A stretch of 64,000 nucleotides of DNA from Clostridia bacterium (GTDB lineage: Bacteria; Bacillota; Clostridia; TANB77; CAG-508). Each line of letters opens with the position of its first letter. Position 1 is the first letter of the stretch. Where the stretch lies: assembly GCA_017517685.1 (NCBI GenBank), contig JAFWYK010000007.1, positions 62,001-126,000 of the forward strand. Direction: 5' to 3'. Position numbers and translations under genes: made by a program. Below are positions 8,126-17,552 of the stretch, piece by piece. The notes under the pieces were generated by a model that saw nothing but the letters and a program-made list of their open reading frames with translations, was not told where the DNA came from and made no database searches.

Positions 8126-8149
8126 AATTAAATAAAAAATCTTTGAAAA

Positions 8150-8181
8150 GGCACATTTTGTAAAGAATGTGTCTTTTTTTT
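8150..8181 (+). terminator. terminator after RNase J
   Basis: GGCACATT (8150-8157) pairs with AATGTGTC (8166-8173), followed by eight T. Confidence 0.85.
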
Positions 8182-8196
8182 GTAACACGCTTGTAA

Positions 8197-8225
8197 TTGT
8201 ATAAATACCAAAGAAAATATATAAT
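8197..8225 (+). promoter_or_regulatory. promoter of the giant gene
   Basis: TTGTAT (8197-8202), 17-nt spacer, TATAAT (8220-8225). Confidence 0.6.
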
Positions 8226-8262
8226 ATAAGTTGATAAAATAGAGTAATTATGGAGAAAAACT

Positions 8263-11200
8263 ATGGCAATTTCTTGGCTTTTAAAACAAAGAATTAGAAT
8301 TAATCCAAATATTATATATAGACTTACAGAAGACGAGGTTACAGACGAAGTTGTAGACTTTGCACTTTCACAACCACGTTTTACTTTAACGCGTTATAAA
8401 GGTTATGAAGCTGTTGGTAAAAATGAAGTGTTTGCAAGAGCATTTTTAGAAACAGAAAAAGTTCGTCCTACTTCTAGTATAAGTTATTTACTACAACATT
8501 TTAAAGAATATCCTGAGGAATTTAGAAGCGAAATAATAGAAAGTATTACTAGTAGAGAAATGTCATTTCTTTCTTTTGGAAACTTTTCAGGAGATATTTT
8601 AAGTGAGAATCCAAAATTATTTATAAAACTATTAACTGAGTCTAATGGCTCTTTACCATCTGTAGATGTTAATTTTTCAGCATTTTCTCAAGAACAAATA
8701 GATATAATTCATGAAATGAAAAGAGAAAAAGATTTTAAATATTTACCAGCATCATTAAAAAGTGATGATAGATTTTTAGCTAAAGCATTAGATGAAGATT
8801 TTGTAAGAGTTGTAAATGATATTGATGATTATCAAATGAAAGACATGAATTATAATTATGCTTTGAGAATAAAAAAATATTTTATGAACAACATAAAAAA
8901 CAATGTTGCTAGTTATAATTTGTTAGTAAGAAAAGGTATAACATTTACAGATGAAGAAAAAGAAGCTATTTTAGAAGTTACTAGAAAAGAAGAAATAGAA
9001 ATACAAAAAGATATGCCTGATTTTGTAATGCAAGATAAACAAACATACGTTACACAAATCTCAAAAACAAAAGATTTATCTATTGCAGAAAGATTTTCTG
9101 TAAGTGGTCAAACATTTACTGATGAAGAAAAACAAATAGTGGCAGATGCTATTTTAGATAAACCACTTCTTGCTACAGTTAGAAATAACAGAAGTGCACT
9201 TCAAAGAATGCATGAAAATATGCCAGGGATGATGAGATTAGTTGCTCAAAAAGCACCTATAATAGGCGATTATTTAAATAAATATTATTGTGGTTATTTT
9301 GTTTCTGGAACAGAAGTAAAATATGGAGAATATTTCCCAAGTGAATTTACACCAGCAGACTATTTTGTTAGTGATAAATCTGACTTTTTAATTGAGGCAT
9401 TAAGAAGAGATTTTGATAGTGTTATTAAATCAAATGTAATTAAATATTATTCAAAACATATGACAGCAGAAGAACATAGACAAGTTTATTTAATTGCTCA
9501 AGAACATGGTTATATACCTACAGACGATTCAGCATATTTTATAAAGAATAATCCATATTTTGTAGTTGAATTTGGAAATAGAACTTATAAGCTAGATTAT
9601 TATTTTGGAAGAGATTTAACAGAAGAAGAAAGAGAGCTATATTCTGCACTTCAAGATAAAAAAAGGGAAGTTAAAGAAGTAGAAGAGAAGAAAAAAGATT
9701 ATTCTGAAATAATAGAATATTTGTTAGACCATAATATTTATTCAGCAACAAGTGGTTATTATTATAGTGGTGAAGGCTTTTCGGCATATTCAAGTAATAT
9801 TCCAGATGCAGCAAAAATCATTAAGTCACCAGAATTTATTATAAGAGCTGCACAAAGAAATATAATGATATTGACTAAAAATCCAGATGAAGAAATACTT
9901 AAAGGAATGTCTAGAGAACAGTTTAAAATTATATTTGATGAATATACAAAATTTTTAGAACATGCTACTTTATCAGAAATAGAAGATTTAGATGATTCAA
10001 TTTTAATAAGGGAAAATCCATATGCTATTATGGATTTATATGAGAAAAAAGGTGAATCGTTTACATATACAACAGGTGAATTTTTAACTAGAGATGAACA
10101 TAAAAAAATTGCAGAAATTTTTTGGAGAACAAAAGGGAAAAAAATCACAGTTTCATCATATGGGCTTGAAAAATCTAATCCATATATAGTTTTAGAATCA
10201 ATAAAAGAGGATCCAAGTACTATAGATTTAATTAATATTTCAGATACAATGCTAGATTATGAAATAATTAGAGATGAGATAGTAAGATGCATCGAATCTG
10301 GAGATTATGAATTAACTACAAGTACTCCAACTAGATTACTTTATGATAATAAAGTTTTAGATTATATTTTGGAATCTGATAATTTTGATTTAGTATATTT
10401 ACTTGCAGATAAAGGTATTTTTGATAAAGAAAGAAGTAATGCCTTTAAAACTAAAATAACAGAATACGTTGAGAGCGGAAAAAAAATAACTGATAGTATT
10501 CCAAATGTTTTTACAGATAATGAAGTATTAGATTTATTAAAAAAAGATCCAAATTTATATGGATATCTTATGCCATTTAAATTAAATGGTACTTCAAATG
10601 ATAAAGAAGAAAATGCTCAATTTAAAGCTGAAGTTGAAAGAATTGTTTATGAAGCTATTGAAAATGGTTCTTTAGAATTATCTGTAACTATGTTTGCAAG
10701 ATTACGTAGAATTCCTAATGCAATAGATACTTTATTAAAACAAGATAAAAGTAATTTACTGTATATTGATTCATTTGATATGGAAAACATTAGTGAATAT
10801 AGAACACAAATTATGGCTTTATTAGATGAAGGAAAACTAAAAATCGGTAAAGATTTTCATTACAGTGTTTTATATACAATGCATGAGGGATATCCAGATA
10901 CATATGATATTGAACCAAGATTAACAGAATATATATTAAAACAAAATCCGGCTGCAATAAAAGGTATACTTACAGAATTTGGTAGAAGTGATAGTAAAGT
11001 TGTTAGTGATATTGTAAGTATTTTTGATAAGACTGTAGATTTAAAAACATTTCCTATTGATAAAAATGAAGATTTAAAATGGTTAATAGAAACACCTGAA
11101 TTATTAAGTAGATTTATAAAATTTGATAAAAGCATTTTAAATCATCCAAGACTTGTAAATGCAAGTGTTTATTATACGCCTGAAAATGCAAAGCTAATAA

Positions 11201-14200
11201 TTGACGCTTTAGGTGAAGATTATAGACTTGATGAAACAACACCAGCATTTATAAGAAATAATAAAACTTTATCAAGAATGCTTTCTGTAAGAGATGTTAA
11301 ATTACCACCACCTCTAGATATGGGGAGTTCTATTACGCCGCCTGGTAATATTCCACCACCACCAGTAAGTAATGAAGATAGAAAAAAAGGATTATTTGAT
11401 ACATATACAGGTTATATTAATTTTGATAGTAGGATGTTACCTAGAATTGTAGAAGATGTAAGACTGGCAGATAAAATTGATCCTACTAGACGAATGCCAG
11501 GGCCTATTATAGAAAGAATGGTTAAAGCAGCACTTGAATCTGATTATATTTTAAATGAAAATAGTTTTCTACCATTTAGAATGAATCCTGATATTATCAT
11601 AAAATCTATAAAAGAAGATCCTAGAACAATTGAATTTGCTGTAGAGCAAAGTTTTGAAGATGAAAAAAGACAAGAAATATTAGAGATTTTGCTTGCAGTA
11701 GAACCACCAATTAGATTAAATGATAAATCTTTTACATTTTTAAGAAGAAGTCATGACTATATTAAACATTCTTTAGAGGGTGCAACAAAAGAAGAAATAC
11801 AAATAGCTTTAGATAGTGTGATATTAGATTATAATGTTAATTATAATGAAAAAGAACGTATTAAAAAGTTAATAGAAGAATATGTAAAAGATGGTTCTTA
11901 TGTACCATCATTAAGTGCTGATGCATCAGTATTTAATTTGGTGCTAGATAATAGAGAACTATTTATGAAATGTGTTGAATCTGATTTTTCTATGATTCAA
12001 TATTCAAAAGGTGATTTATTAACATTTACAAAAGAAGAACAAGAAAAAATATATGAATTATTTAAAGCACAAGAAGATAGTATAAAAGAAAATCAAGACA
12101 TTCAAGAAGCTATGAAGAAAAATAGTTTCTATGTTATGGATTATGTAAGAGAGAATCTAGACAAGATTGATGAAGTATCATTTGATGGATTAAAACTAAC
12201 AGATGAATTTAAACAAATGGTAATAAAACACTATTTGGCTAATGGAATTAAAGTTAGTGAAAGTACTCCAAAATTTGTAAGGGAAGATTCAAGTTTTGTT
12301 TATAATTATATTAAAAATAATGGAGGAGAACTTGCTGGTTTGGATGTACTTGAAGTAGCTCCATTACTTAGATTTTCAAGTTTAAAAGAACATCCAGAAT
12401 ATATAGAACTTTCAAAATTTTATGATGAATATAAATCAGGATATGAAGTTTATTTTGAACATTGGGGAAAAGAAAAAACGTTAGAATATGCTTTGTACTT
12501 AGGGGATTTAATTAAGTATTTAGATTATGATATTGAATATGATTTAGAAACAATAACAAAAGATTTTGAGATGCTTGTATTAAATAAAAATGATTTATCA
12601 TCAGACGAGACGGTAGAAATATTAACATCATTAAATATTTCAATTAGTAAGGATTATTTTCAAACTCATCCAGGATTTAAAAATAATGATCAAATATTTG
12701 CTAAAGTATTAGAAACAAATCCTACATTAATTACAGAATATACTGGTAATAATGAAAGAATGATGCAAATAGCACTAGAAAATGGTTTGGAAATAACAGA
12801 AGAGTTATTATCAACCGAATATATAGTGCAAAGCAAAGTTTTATTTGAAAGAATTTTAGATGAAAAACCAGAGTTGTTTAAGTTTTACAAAGGTAAAGAT
12901 GAAGAGGTAATAGAAAAAGCAACAAAGACTGGACAATTTGACGGTAAAACAGAAGAAGAACTTGATGAATTGTTTAGTGGTAACGCTTCATATGCTTATT
13001 CTTCAGCATTATTTGATTACTTATTAGATGGATATGAAGTTGATGTAGTAAGAAGATATGGTGGATCGGATAAAACAATCTTTGAAAAAATGATTAGTAA
13101 AGGTTTACTAACAGATAAAGATGAAACAGCTTTTGTTGAATTGCTACAAGGAAAAATAAATTTTGCAAGAAGTGATGAATTATTTTTAGCTGCGCTAGAT
13201 AAATATTCTACAGATATTATTCAACGTTATACTGGTAATGCAGAAGCTGTATTTATTAAAGCAGTTCAAAAAGGATTAAAAGTTGATTTTTCATTCTTTG
13301 AAGCAAGAGAATCGTTTGTTAATAGTAATTATTTAGTTGAAGAAGCAATAAAAAATGATAGAACTTGTGCTGGATTAAAAATTAGTAGACTTTCTGGCAA
13401 TAAAGAAGAAATTATTAATACATTAAAACTTGCAATTGGAGAAGAAAATTATAGCCAAGTAGTACAAAGTGAAAAAATTGAAGATGAAATTGTTAATCTT
13501 TGTACAATAGCAGGAACACCTCTTAATGGTGTTAGATTAGTAAAATGTATGAATCCTGAGTTAATTAAAGCTTTAGGATTTGATGAATGGAAAAAGACAA
13601 TAAAATATTCATTCAATAATCCAGATTTAAAAGAATTGATAGGTATTATTGGAAATGATAAAGTGTCTGACTTTGTTGAGTTATATGGTAATCTTAATAC
13701 ATTAATAAATGATGAAAAAGCTGGTGGGGTTAATAAATTCTTAAAATTTGCAGGACTTTATAATGCAAACCCAGAACTATTATCGAAGATAAATGAAAGA
13801 ATTAAAACCGGAGAAGCTTTAACAGAACAAGAGTTAATGGATTTCCAAATTGTAATGTATGGTAAAGATGAAAATTTAAGAAAAGAAGTTACATTTGACG
13901 ATTTAGGAAAATTAACAGAACGTGAAAGAGATAAGAGATTAGCAAGAGTTGATTCAGGTTTAGGATATGGCTTAAAAGATGACTTGTGTACTTTCTTATT
14001 TAATATGTCATCTAGTGAAATAAGTACAATGCTTCAAAAGGATATTAATACTCAAACTGTACTTCGTATTCTAGAAAGAGCAAATAAAAAAGGAAATGAA
14101 TCGCTTAGCGAAAATGCTCAATATATGTATGTTTTAGTTGATATGCTAGAACAAATATCAGCAGCAGATTTAGGTGAAAAAGATTTAAGAGAATTTGCTA

Positions 14201-16599
14201 GAAAGATTTATGAATCAGATCCAGCAAAACTTAATTCAATAAGAAAATCATTCTTTAATTTAAAAGAAACAGTAAGAGGTTTCTATGAAAAAGAAGCTCA
14301 AGCAGAACTAACTGATTTACAAGCATTAATGAATAATCCAGATTTTGTTGAAAAAGATGGAGAAGATTTAATAATTGATGTAAGTCATTCAGAACATGTT
14401 ATTTATGGACATGTTTTAGGTACAAGCGTATCAGAGTTCTTTGATAGAGATCGTGGAAAAGTTACAATATGTGTTTCTCCAGAGACAGATATGCATGAAG
14501 CGTATTATTATGGAGAAGGGGATGGAATTATATTTGGATTTACAGAAATTCCAAAAGGTGGTTTCATTGGTTCTTCAACACAAAATATGGGAAGTAATGG
14601 TTATATTAATGAAAATGATTATAATGATGAAAGAGTAAGTTCACAATTTAATCAAAAGAGCATTAGAGATTCATATGAAGAATTAGGTGGATCTGGACAT
14701 TCTGAAACATTACTTTATAGAAGCAATCTAGTTCCAACATGTATTATATTAACTAGACCAGAACCAAATGAAGCGCAAAAAAATGCTAGAAGAGAACTAG
14801 AAGCTATAATAAATAAAGGTATTGATCCGTCATCACCTGAATATAAGAGAATACCATTTGTTAGAACTCAAAGACATAAAAATAGAGTATATGCTTATCA
14901 AAAACAATTACCACAAGATGGAATCTCTTTAGAAGGTGGAACAAAACAAGAACAAAGAGTTGAAGAATTAAGAAAGAAATTTTCTTCAATTATATCTTTA
15001 CCAGGAGATGAAGAAATTGTAAGAAAAGCAAGAAGTGGATCATATGTTATTAGAGATGATAAAGTATATGTACTCCAAGATAATCTTTCTCCAAAAGAAG
15101 TTGCTCTTCAAAAAACAGCAGCAATGCTTCAAGGAATTGTTCATGGTGATGAGAATCCAAAAGGATTAGACATTATAACTGTTGATGTTAAACAAAGAAA
15201 TGGTGAGCCAAAAGAAGTTATTGCAATTAGAGATATTGATGCAAGAAATATGTGGAATTATGATAGAACAAAAGGAACATTTTTACCAAAAACAAATAGA
15301 GGAATGTTGCAAGAATTTTTAGTGGATCATCTAATGTGTAATTATGCACAAGCAAATAATGCGTTCTTACTTGATGTTGAAAATCAAGTGTATGGAATTG
15401 GTAAAGAGTCAGCGTTTGGAGCTATGAATCAATTTATGCTTGCTGACGGTACTCCATATACTAATATGTCATATTTGTTCTTTGACGAAAACAGTGGAAA
15501 TAATATTTATAGAAGAGTTTTTGAAAGCTATGTTAAAGCAGAAAATCCAGATGAAGTACTTCCACAAGAAGCGTTTTCTGAATTTTTAGATGCAGCAAGC
15601 AGAATTTCTGAAATGGATGATGATGAATATTTAGAAATGTTTGAAGAAGTATTTAGCGCAATTGAAGATGCAGAAACTAGAGAAAAAATGAAAACTGTTG
15701 CACTTGCTAGAAAACAAAACTTAGGTACAGATTCAAGACAATTTGTTCAAAGATTACAAGATTTAAGAGAAGCAGAACATACGCCAGATGTATATAAAAC
15801 GGCAGATTCAATTGCTTTTGTAAATGACGTTCATGGTAATGCTGAAGCTTTAAAAGCTATCTTTGATGAATGTAGACGCACTGGTAAAAAGGATGTTTAT
15901 ATTTTAGGAGATATGATTGGATTTGGACCACAAACTAATGAATGTTTGGACTTAATTAGAGAACAAGCTCAAACAGGAGATTTATCTATAAAATGTATTT
16001 TAGGAAACCATGAATTATATAGTCTAATGGGAAATAAAAGCTTTATAGGAAAAAGTAATGGCTTTGAGCCAGAAAATACATCAAGAGTAAGAAAGGAATT
16101 AACAGAAGAAAATAGAAGATTTATAGAGTCACTTCCAGTTACAAGAAAGCTTGAAATTGGAGGAAAAACAGTTGAATTAACTCACTTCCCAATTAAGAAA
16201 GATTATACTGAAGATGTTCATATGTATATGGGACATGGTTCAGGATTTAGTAAGAGTTCTGTAGATATGAGTGGACAAGAATATATTATTTATGGTCATG
16301 AGCATAGAACAGAAGCAACAAGGGGAGATGCAGTTGGTACAATAGATACTATAGATGTAGAAGGAACAAAATTTATAAACTTGCCAAGTTCAGGTTGTGT
16401 ACATGGTAAGAAAACTTCATTTGTATCATTAAGTTTAGAAACAAAAGATGGAGCTACAGTTTTAGCACCTACTGTTGAAACAGTAGAGTATGATAGAATG
16501 AAACTTCAAGAAGTATTAATTAGTACAAATAATCCGAAAGCACATTTTTTCGGACTAACACAAGATAGTCTTTCAGGAGGTGAAGATGTTGAGAAGTGA
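8263..16599 (+). CDS. 2778-aa repeat protein with kinase-like region and C-terminal metallophosphoesterase
   Basis: No signal peptide or membrane span is visible, so it is predicted to be cytoplasmic. Residues 1 to about 1900 are helical repeats with a 55-75-residue period (often N-P-x-x-h-x-x-h-h-x-x-D), interrupted by a Pro-rich stretch at about 1013-1035. Residues 2045-2420 hold a distinct region. It includes SYVIRDDKVYVL and IRDIDARNMW, and FLVDHLMCNYAQANNAFLL near 2345-2370, which looks like the catalytic segment of HipA/PI3K-like kinases with the usual Asp/His replaced. Residues 2515-2700 form a calcineurin-like phosphoesterase: D-V-H-G-N (about 2521), G-D-M-I-G-F-G (about 2548), G-N-H-E (about 2581) and G-H-E-H (about 2678). 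The phosphoesterase is well supported; the kinase likeness is an inference. It overlaps the next gene by 14 nt. Confidence 0.85.
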   Translation: MAISWLLKQRIRINPNIIYRLTEDEVTDEVVDFALSQPRFTLTRYKGYEAVGKNEVFARAFLETEKVRPTSSISYLLQHFKEYPEEFRSEIIESITSREMSFLSFGNFSGDILSENPKLFIKLLTESNGSLPSVDVNFSAFSQEQIDIIHEMKREKDFKYLPASLKSDDRFLAKALDEDFVRVVNDIDDYQMKDMNYNYALRIKKYFMNNIKNNVASYNLLVRKGITFTDEEKEAILEVTRKEEIEIQKDMPDFVMQDKQTYVTQISKTKDLSIAERFSVSGQTFTDEEKQIVADAILDKPLLATVRNNRSALQRMHENMPGMMRLVAQKAPIIGDYLNKYYCGYFVSGTEVKYGEYFPSEFTPADYFVSDKSDFLIEALRRDFDSVIKSNVIKYYSKHMTAEEHRQVYLIAQEHGYIPTDDSAYFIKNNPYFVVEFGNRTYKLDYYFGRDLTEEERELYSALQDKKREVKEVEEKKKDYSEIIEYLLDHNIYSATSGYYYSGEGFSAYSSNIPDAAKIIKSPEFIIRAAQRNIMILTKNPDEEILKGMSREQFKIIFDEYTKFLEHATLSEIEDLDDSILIRENPYAIMDLYEKKGESFTYTTGEFLTRDEHKKIAEIFWRTKGKKITVSSYGLEKSNPYIVLESIKEDPSTIDLINISDTMLDYEIIRDEIVRCIESGDYELTTSTPTRLLYDNKVLDYILESDNFDLVYLLADKGIFDKERSNAFKTKITEYVESGKKITDSIPNVFTDNEVLDLLKKDPNLYGYLMPFKLNGTSNDKEENAQFKAEVERIVYEAIENGSLELSVTMFARLRRIPNAIDTLLKQDKSNLLYIDSFDMENISEYRTQIMALLDEGKLKIGKDFHYSVLYTMHEGYPDTYDIEPRLTEYILKQNPAAIKGILTEFGRSDSKVVSDIVSIFDKTVDLKTFPIDKNEDLKWLIETPELLSRFIKFDKSILNHPRLVNASVYYTPENAKLIIDALGEDYRLDETTPAFIRNNKTLSRMLSVRDVKLPPPLDMGSSITPPGNIPPPPVSNEDRKKGLFDTYTGYINFDSRMLPRIVEDVRLADKIDPTRRMPGPIIERMVKAALESDYILNENSFLPFRMNPDIIIKSIKEDPRTIEFAVEQSFEDEKRQEILEILLAVEPPIRLNDKSFTFLRRSHDYIKHSLEGATKEEIQIALDSVILDYNVNYNEKERIKKLIEEYVKDGSYVPSLSADASVFNLVLDNRELFMKCVESDFSMIQYSKGDLLTFTKEEQEKIYELFKAQEDSIKENQDIQEAMKKNSFYVMDYVRENLDKIDEVSFDGLKLTDEFKQMVIKHYLANGIKVSESTPKFVREDSSFVYNYIKNNGGELAGLDVLEVAPLLRFSSLKEHPEYIELSKFYDEYKSGYEVYFEHWGKEKTLEYALYLGDLIKYLDYDIEYDLETITKDFEMLVLNKNDLSSDETVEILTSLNISISKDYFQTHPGFKNNDQIFAKVLETNPTLITEYTGNNERMMQIALENGLEITEELLSTEYIVQSKVLFERILDEKPELFKFYKGKDEEVIEKATKTGQFDGKTEEELDELFSGNASYAYSSALFDYLLDGYEVDVVRRYGGSDKTIFEKMISKGLLTDKDETAFVELLQGKINFARSDELFLAALDKYSTDIIQRYTGNAEAVFIKAVQKGLKVDFSFFEARESFVNSNYLVEEAIKNDRTCAGLKISRLSGNKEEIINTLKLAIGEENYSQVVQSEKIEDEIVNLCTIAGTPLNGVRLVKCMNPELIKALGFDEWKKTIKYSFNNPDLKELIGIIGNDKVSDFVELYGNLNTLINDEKAGGVNKFLKFAGLYNANPELLSKINERIKTGEALTEQELMDFQIVMYGKDENLRKEVTFDDLGKLTERERDKRLARVDSGLGYGLKDDLCTFLFNMSSSEISTMLQKDINTQTVLRILERANKKGNESLSENAQYMYVLVDMLEQISAADLGEKDLREFARKIYESDPAKLNSIRKSFFNLKETVRGFYEKEAQAELTDLQALMNNPDFVEKDGEDLIIDVSHSEHVIYGHVLGTSVSEFFDRDRGKVTICVSPETDMHEAYYYGEGDGIIFGFTEIPKGGFIGSSTQNMGSNGYINENDYNDERVSSQFNQKSIRDSYEELGGSGHSETLLYRSNLVPTCIILTRPEPNEAQKNARRELEAIINKGIDPSSPEYKRIPFVRTQRHKNRVYAYQKQLPQDGISLEGGTKQEQRVEELRKKFSSIISLPGDEEIVRKARSGSYVIRDDKVYVLQDNLSPKEVALQKTAAMLQGIVHGDENPKGLDIITVDVKQRNGEPKEVIAIRDIDARNMWNYDRTKGTFLPKTNRGMLQEFLVDHLMCNYAQANNAFLLDVENQVYGIGKESAFGAMNQFMLADGTPYTNMSYLFFDENSGNNIYRRVFESYVKAENPDEVLPQEAFSEFLDAASRISEMDDDEYLEMFEEVFSAIEDAETREKMKTVALARKQNLGTDSRQFVQRLQDLREAEHTPDVYKTADSIAFVNDVHGNAEALKAIFDECRRTGKKDVYILGDMIGFGPQTNECLDLIREQAQTGDLSIKCILGNHELYSLMGNKSFIGKSNGFEPENTSRVRKELTEENRRFIESLPVTRKLEIGGKTVELTHFPIKKDYTEDVHMYMGHGSGFSKSSVDMSGQEYIIYGHEHRTEATRGDAVGTIDTIDVEGTKFINLPSSGCVHGKKTSFVSLSLETKDGATVLAPTVETVEYDRMKLQEVLISTNNPKAHFFGLTQDSLSGGEDVEK

Positions 16600-16909
16600 T
16601 GATTTATTTGATCGTGAAGATTTAGATGCATTAATAAATTTAATTGATGTAGTTGAAAATGCAGATGATAAAGGTTCTGTTTATAATATGTCAACGCAAG
16701 CAAGTGATGCTATGCAAAAGATGATAGATAAGAATAAGAATTTTACAGAAGAAGAAAAGAAAAGATTGAAAACAAGATTTAACGTAAGACGTCGTAACCA
16801 AAATAAAATAGAAAAATTAAGTTTAAAAGCAGAAGATATTAGAAGAGGAAAAGATATTGCAGACGGAACTATTAAACCTAATCGTGATGGTGAAGATTTA
16901 ATAAAATAG
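16586..16909 (+). CDS. unknown 107-aa charged helical protein
   Basis: The ATG at 16586 is chosen because AGGAGG ends 5 nt upstream. A GTG two codons earlier overlaps that site and is unlikely. The start lies inside the last codons of the giant gene, indicating translational coupling. The product is highly charged: an acidic N-terminus (residues 3-30) is followed by a basic, coiled-coil-like region (residues 50-85, rich in Lys/Arg/Asn). It could be a small partner of the giant phosphoesterase protein. No family is recognised. Confidence 0.65.
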   Translation: MLRSDDLFDREDLDALINLIDVVENADDKGSVYNMSTQASDAMQKMIDKNKNFTEEEKKRLKTRFNVRRRNQNKIEKLSLKAEDIRRGKDIADGTIKPNRDGEDLIK

Positions 16910-16940
16910 TTTTTAGAATAATAATGAAAAGGAGGAAAAG

Positions 16941-17387
16941 ATGGAAACAAGTATTGATATTGTATATGCTGAAGTGTTTGAAATTTTAAAGAATATAAGT
17001 AAAGAAAAAGTTGCATTGATTCCAAGAGATATTATTCTAAGAATTAAGGAAAAAAGAAATGTAAGGTATGAAGTAAATATTGATTGGTCAAAAGAGTTAG
17101 ATGAAAGTCAAATATCTAAAGATGCAATTAATATTATTGGTTACTTTAATTATGAGTATTGGACACAAGATAAAGAAGAAAAATTAAAATTGAAAAAAAT
17201 ATATTCTGAAAATAGAAAAGAAAAATTAAAACGTTTAGGAATAAATGTTGAAGAAATTTCTAATGATAATATATTTGATAAAGAAAATGATAGACAAGAA
17301 GCTACTTATTTAGCAGTTAAAGAAGAAACTTCTTTTGGAAAAGTGAAAAATACTTTTACAAACTTTATAAAAAGTATATTTAAATAA
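16941..17387 (+). CDS. unknown 148-aa protein, third gene of the giant-protein operon
   Basis: The start follows AAAAGGAGGAAAAG. Residues 1-75 form a compact alpha/beta segment (Pro-Arg-Asp then Arg-Ile-Lys near residues 30-40, and DWSKELDESQISKDA around 50-65). Residues 75-148 are charged and helical, ending in a basic amphipathic stretch (FTNFIKSIF). No membrane span or known motif is seen. It lies 31 nt after the preceding small gene and before a weak terminator, so the three genes form one operon. Confidence 0.65.
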   Translation: METSIDIVYAEVFEILKNISKEKVALIPRDIILRIKEKRNVRYEVNIDWSKELDESQISKDAINIIGYFNYEYWTQDKEEKLKLKKIYSENRKEKLKRLGINVEEISNDNIFDKENDRQEATYLAVKEETSFGKVKNTFTNFIKSIFK

Positions 17388-17466
17388 AACATAAATTAGG
17401 AGTGAGTAATAAAAATGAAAGCTCCTAGTGTTATGGAAAATTATGTAAATTTTTAAGAAATGTTTA

Positions 17467-17494
17467 AAAATAAGCATTTTAGGCTTTTATTTTA
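17467..17494 (+). terminator. weak terminator after the giant-protein operon
   Basis: AAAATAAGC and GCTTTTATTTT pair with a 2-nt bulge around ATTTTAG. The stem is AT-rich with a T-rich tail. Confidence 0.4.
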
Positions 17495-17504
17495 TAAAAA
17501 AGTA

Positions 17505-17513
17505 TGGTAAAAT
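17505..17513 (+). promoter_or_regulatory. extended -10 promoter of gltX
   Basis: TGG-TAAAAT (TAAAAT at 17508-17513) with no good -35. The start codon of gltX is 40 nt downstream. Confidence 0.45.
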
Positions 17514-17552
17514 GTTATGCAAGTTATTTTTAAAGGATAAGGAGAGAGTAAA

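Noticed and set aside
17415..17456. 13-codon ORF with a nearby AGGAG before gltX
   Set aside because: It is too short to judge, and its AGGAG and CTCCT can pair as a weak hairpin instead. It could be a leader peptide, but there is no Glu codon run or clear attenuator.
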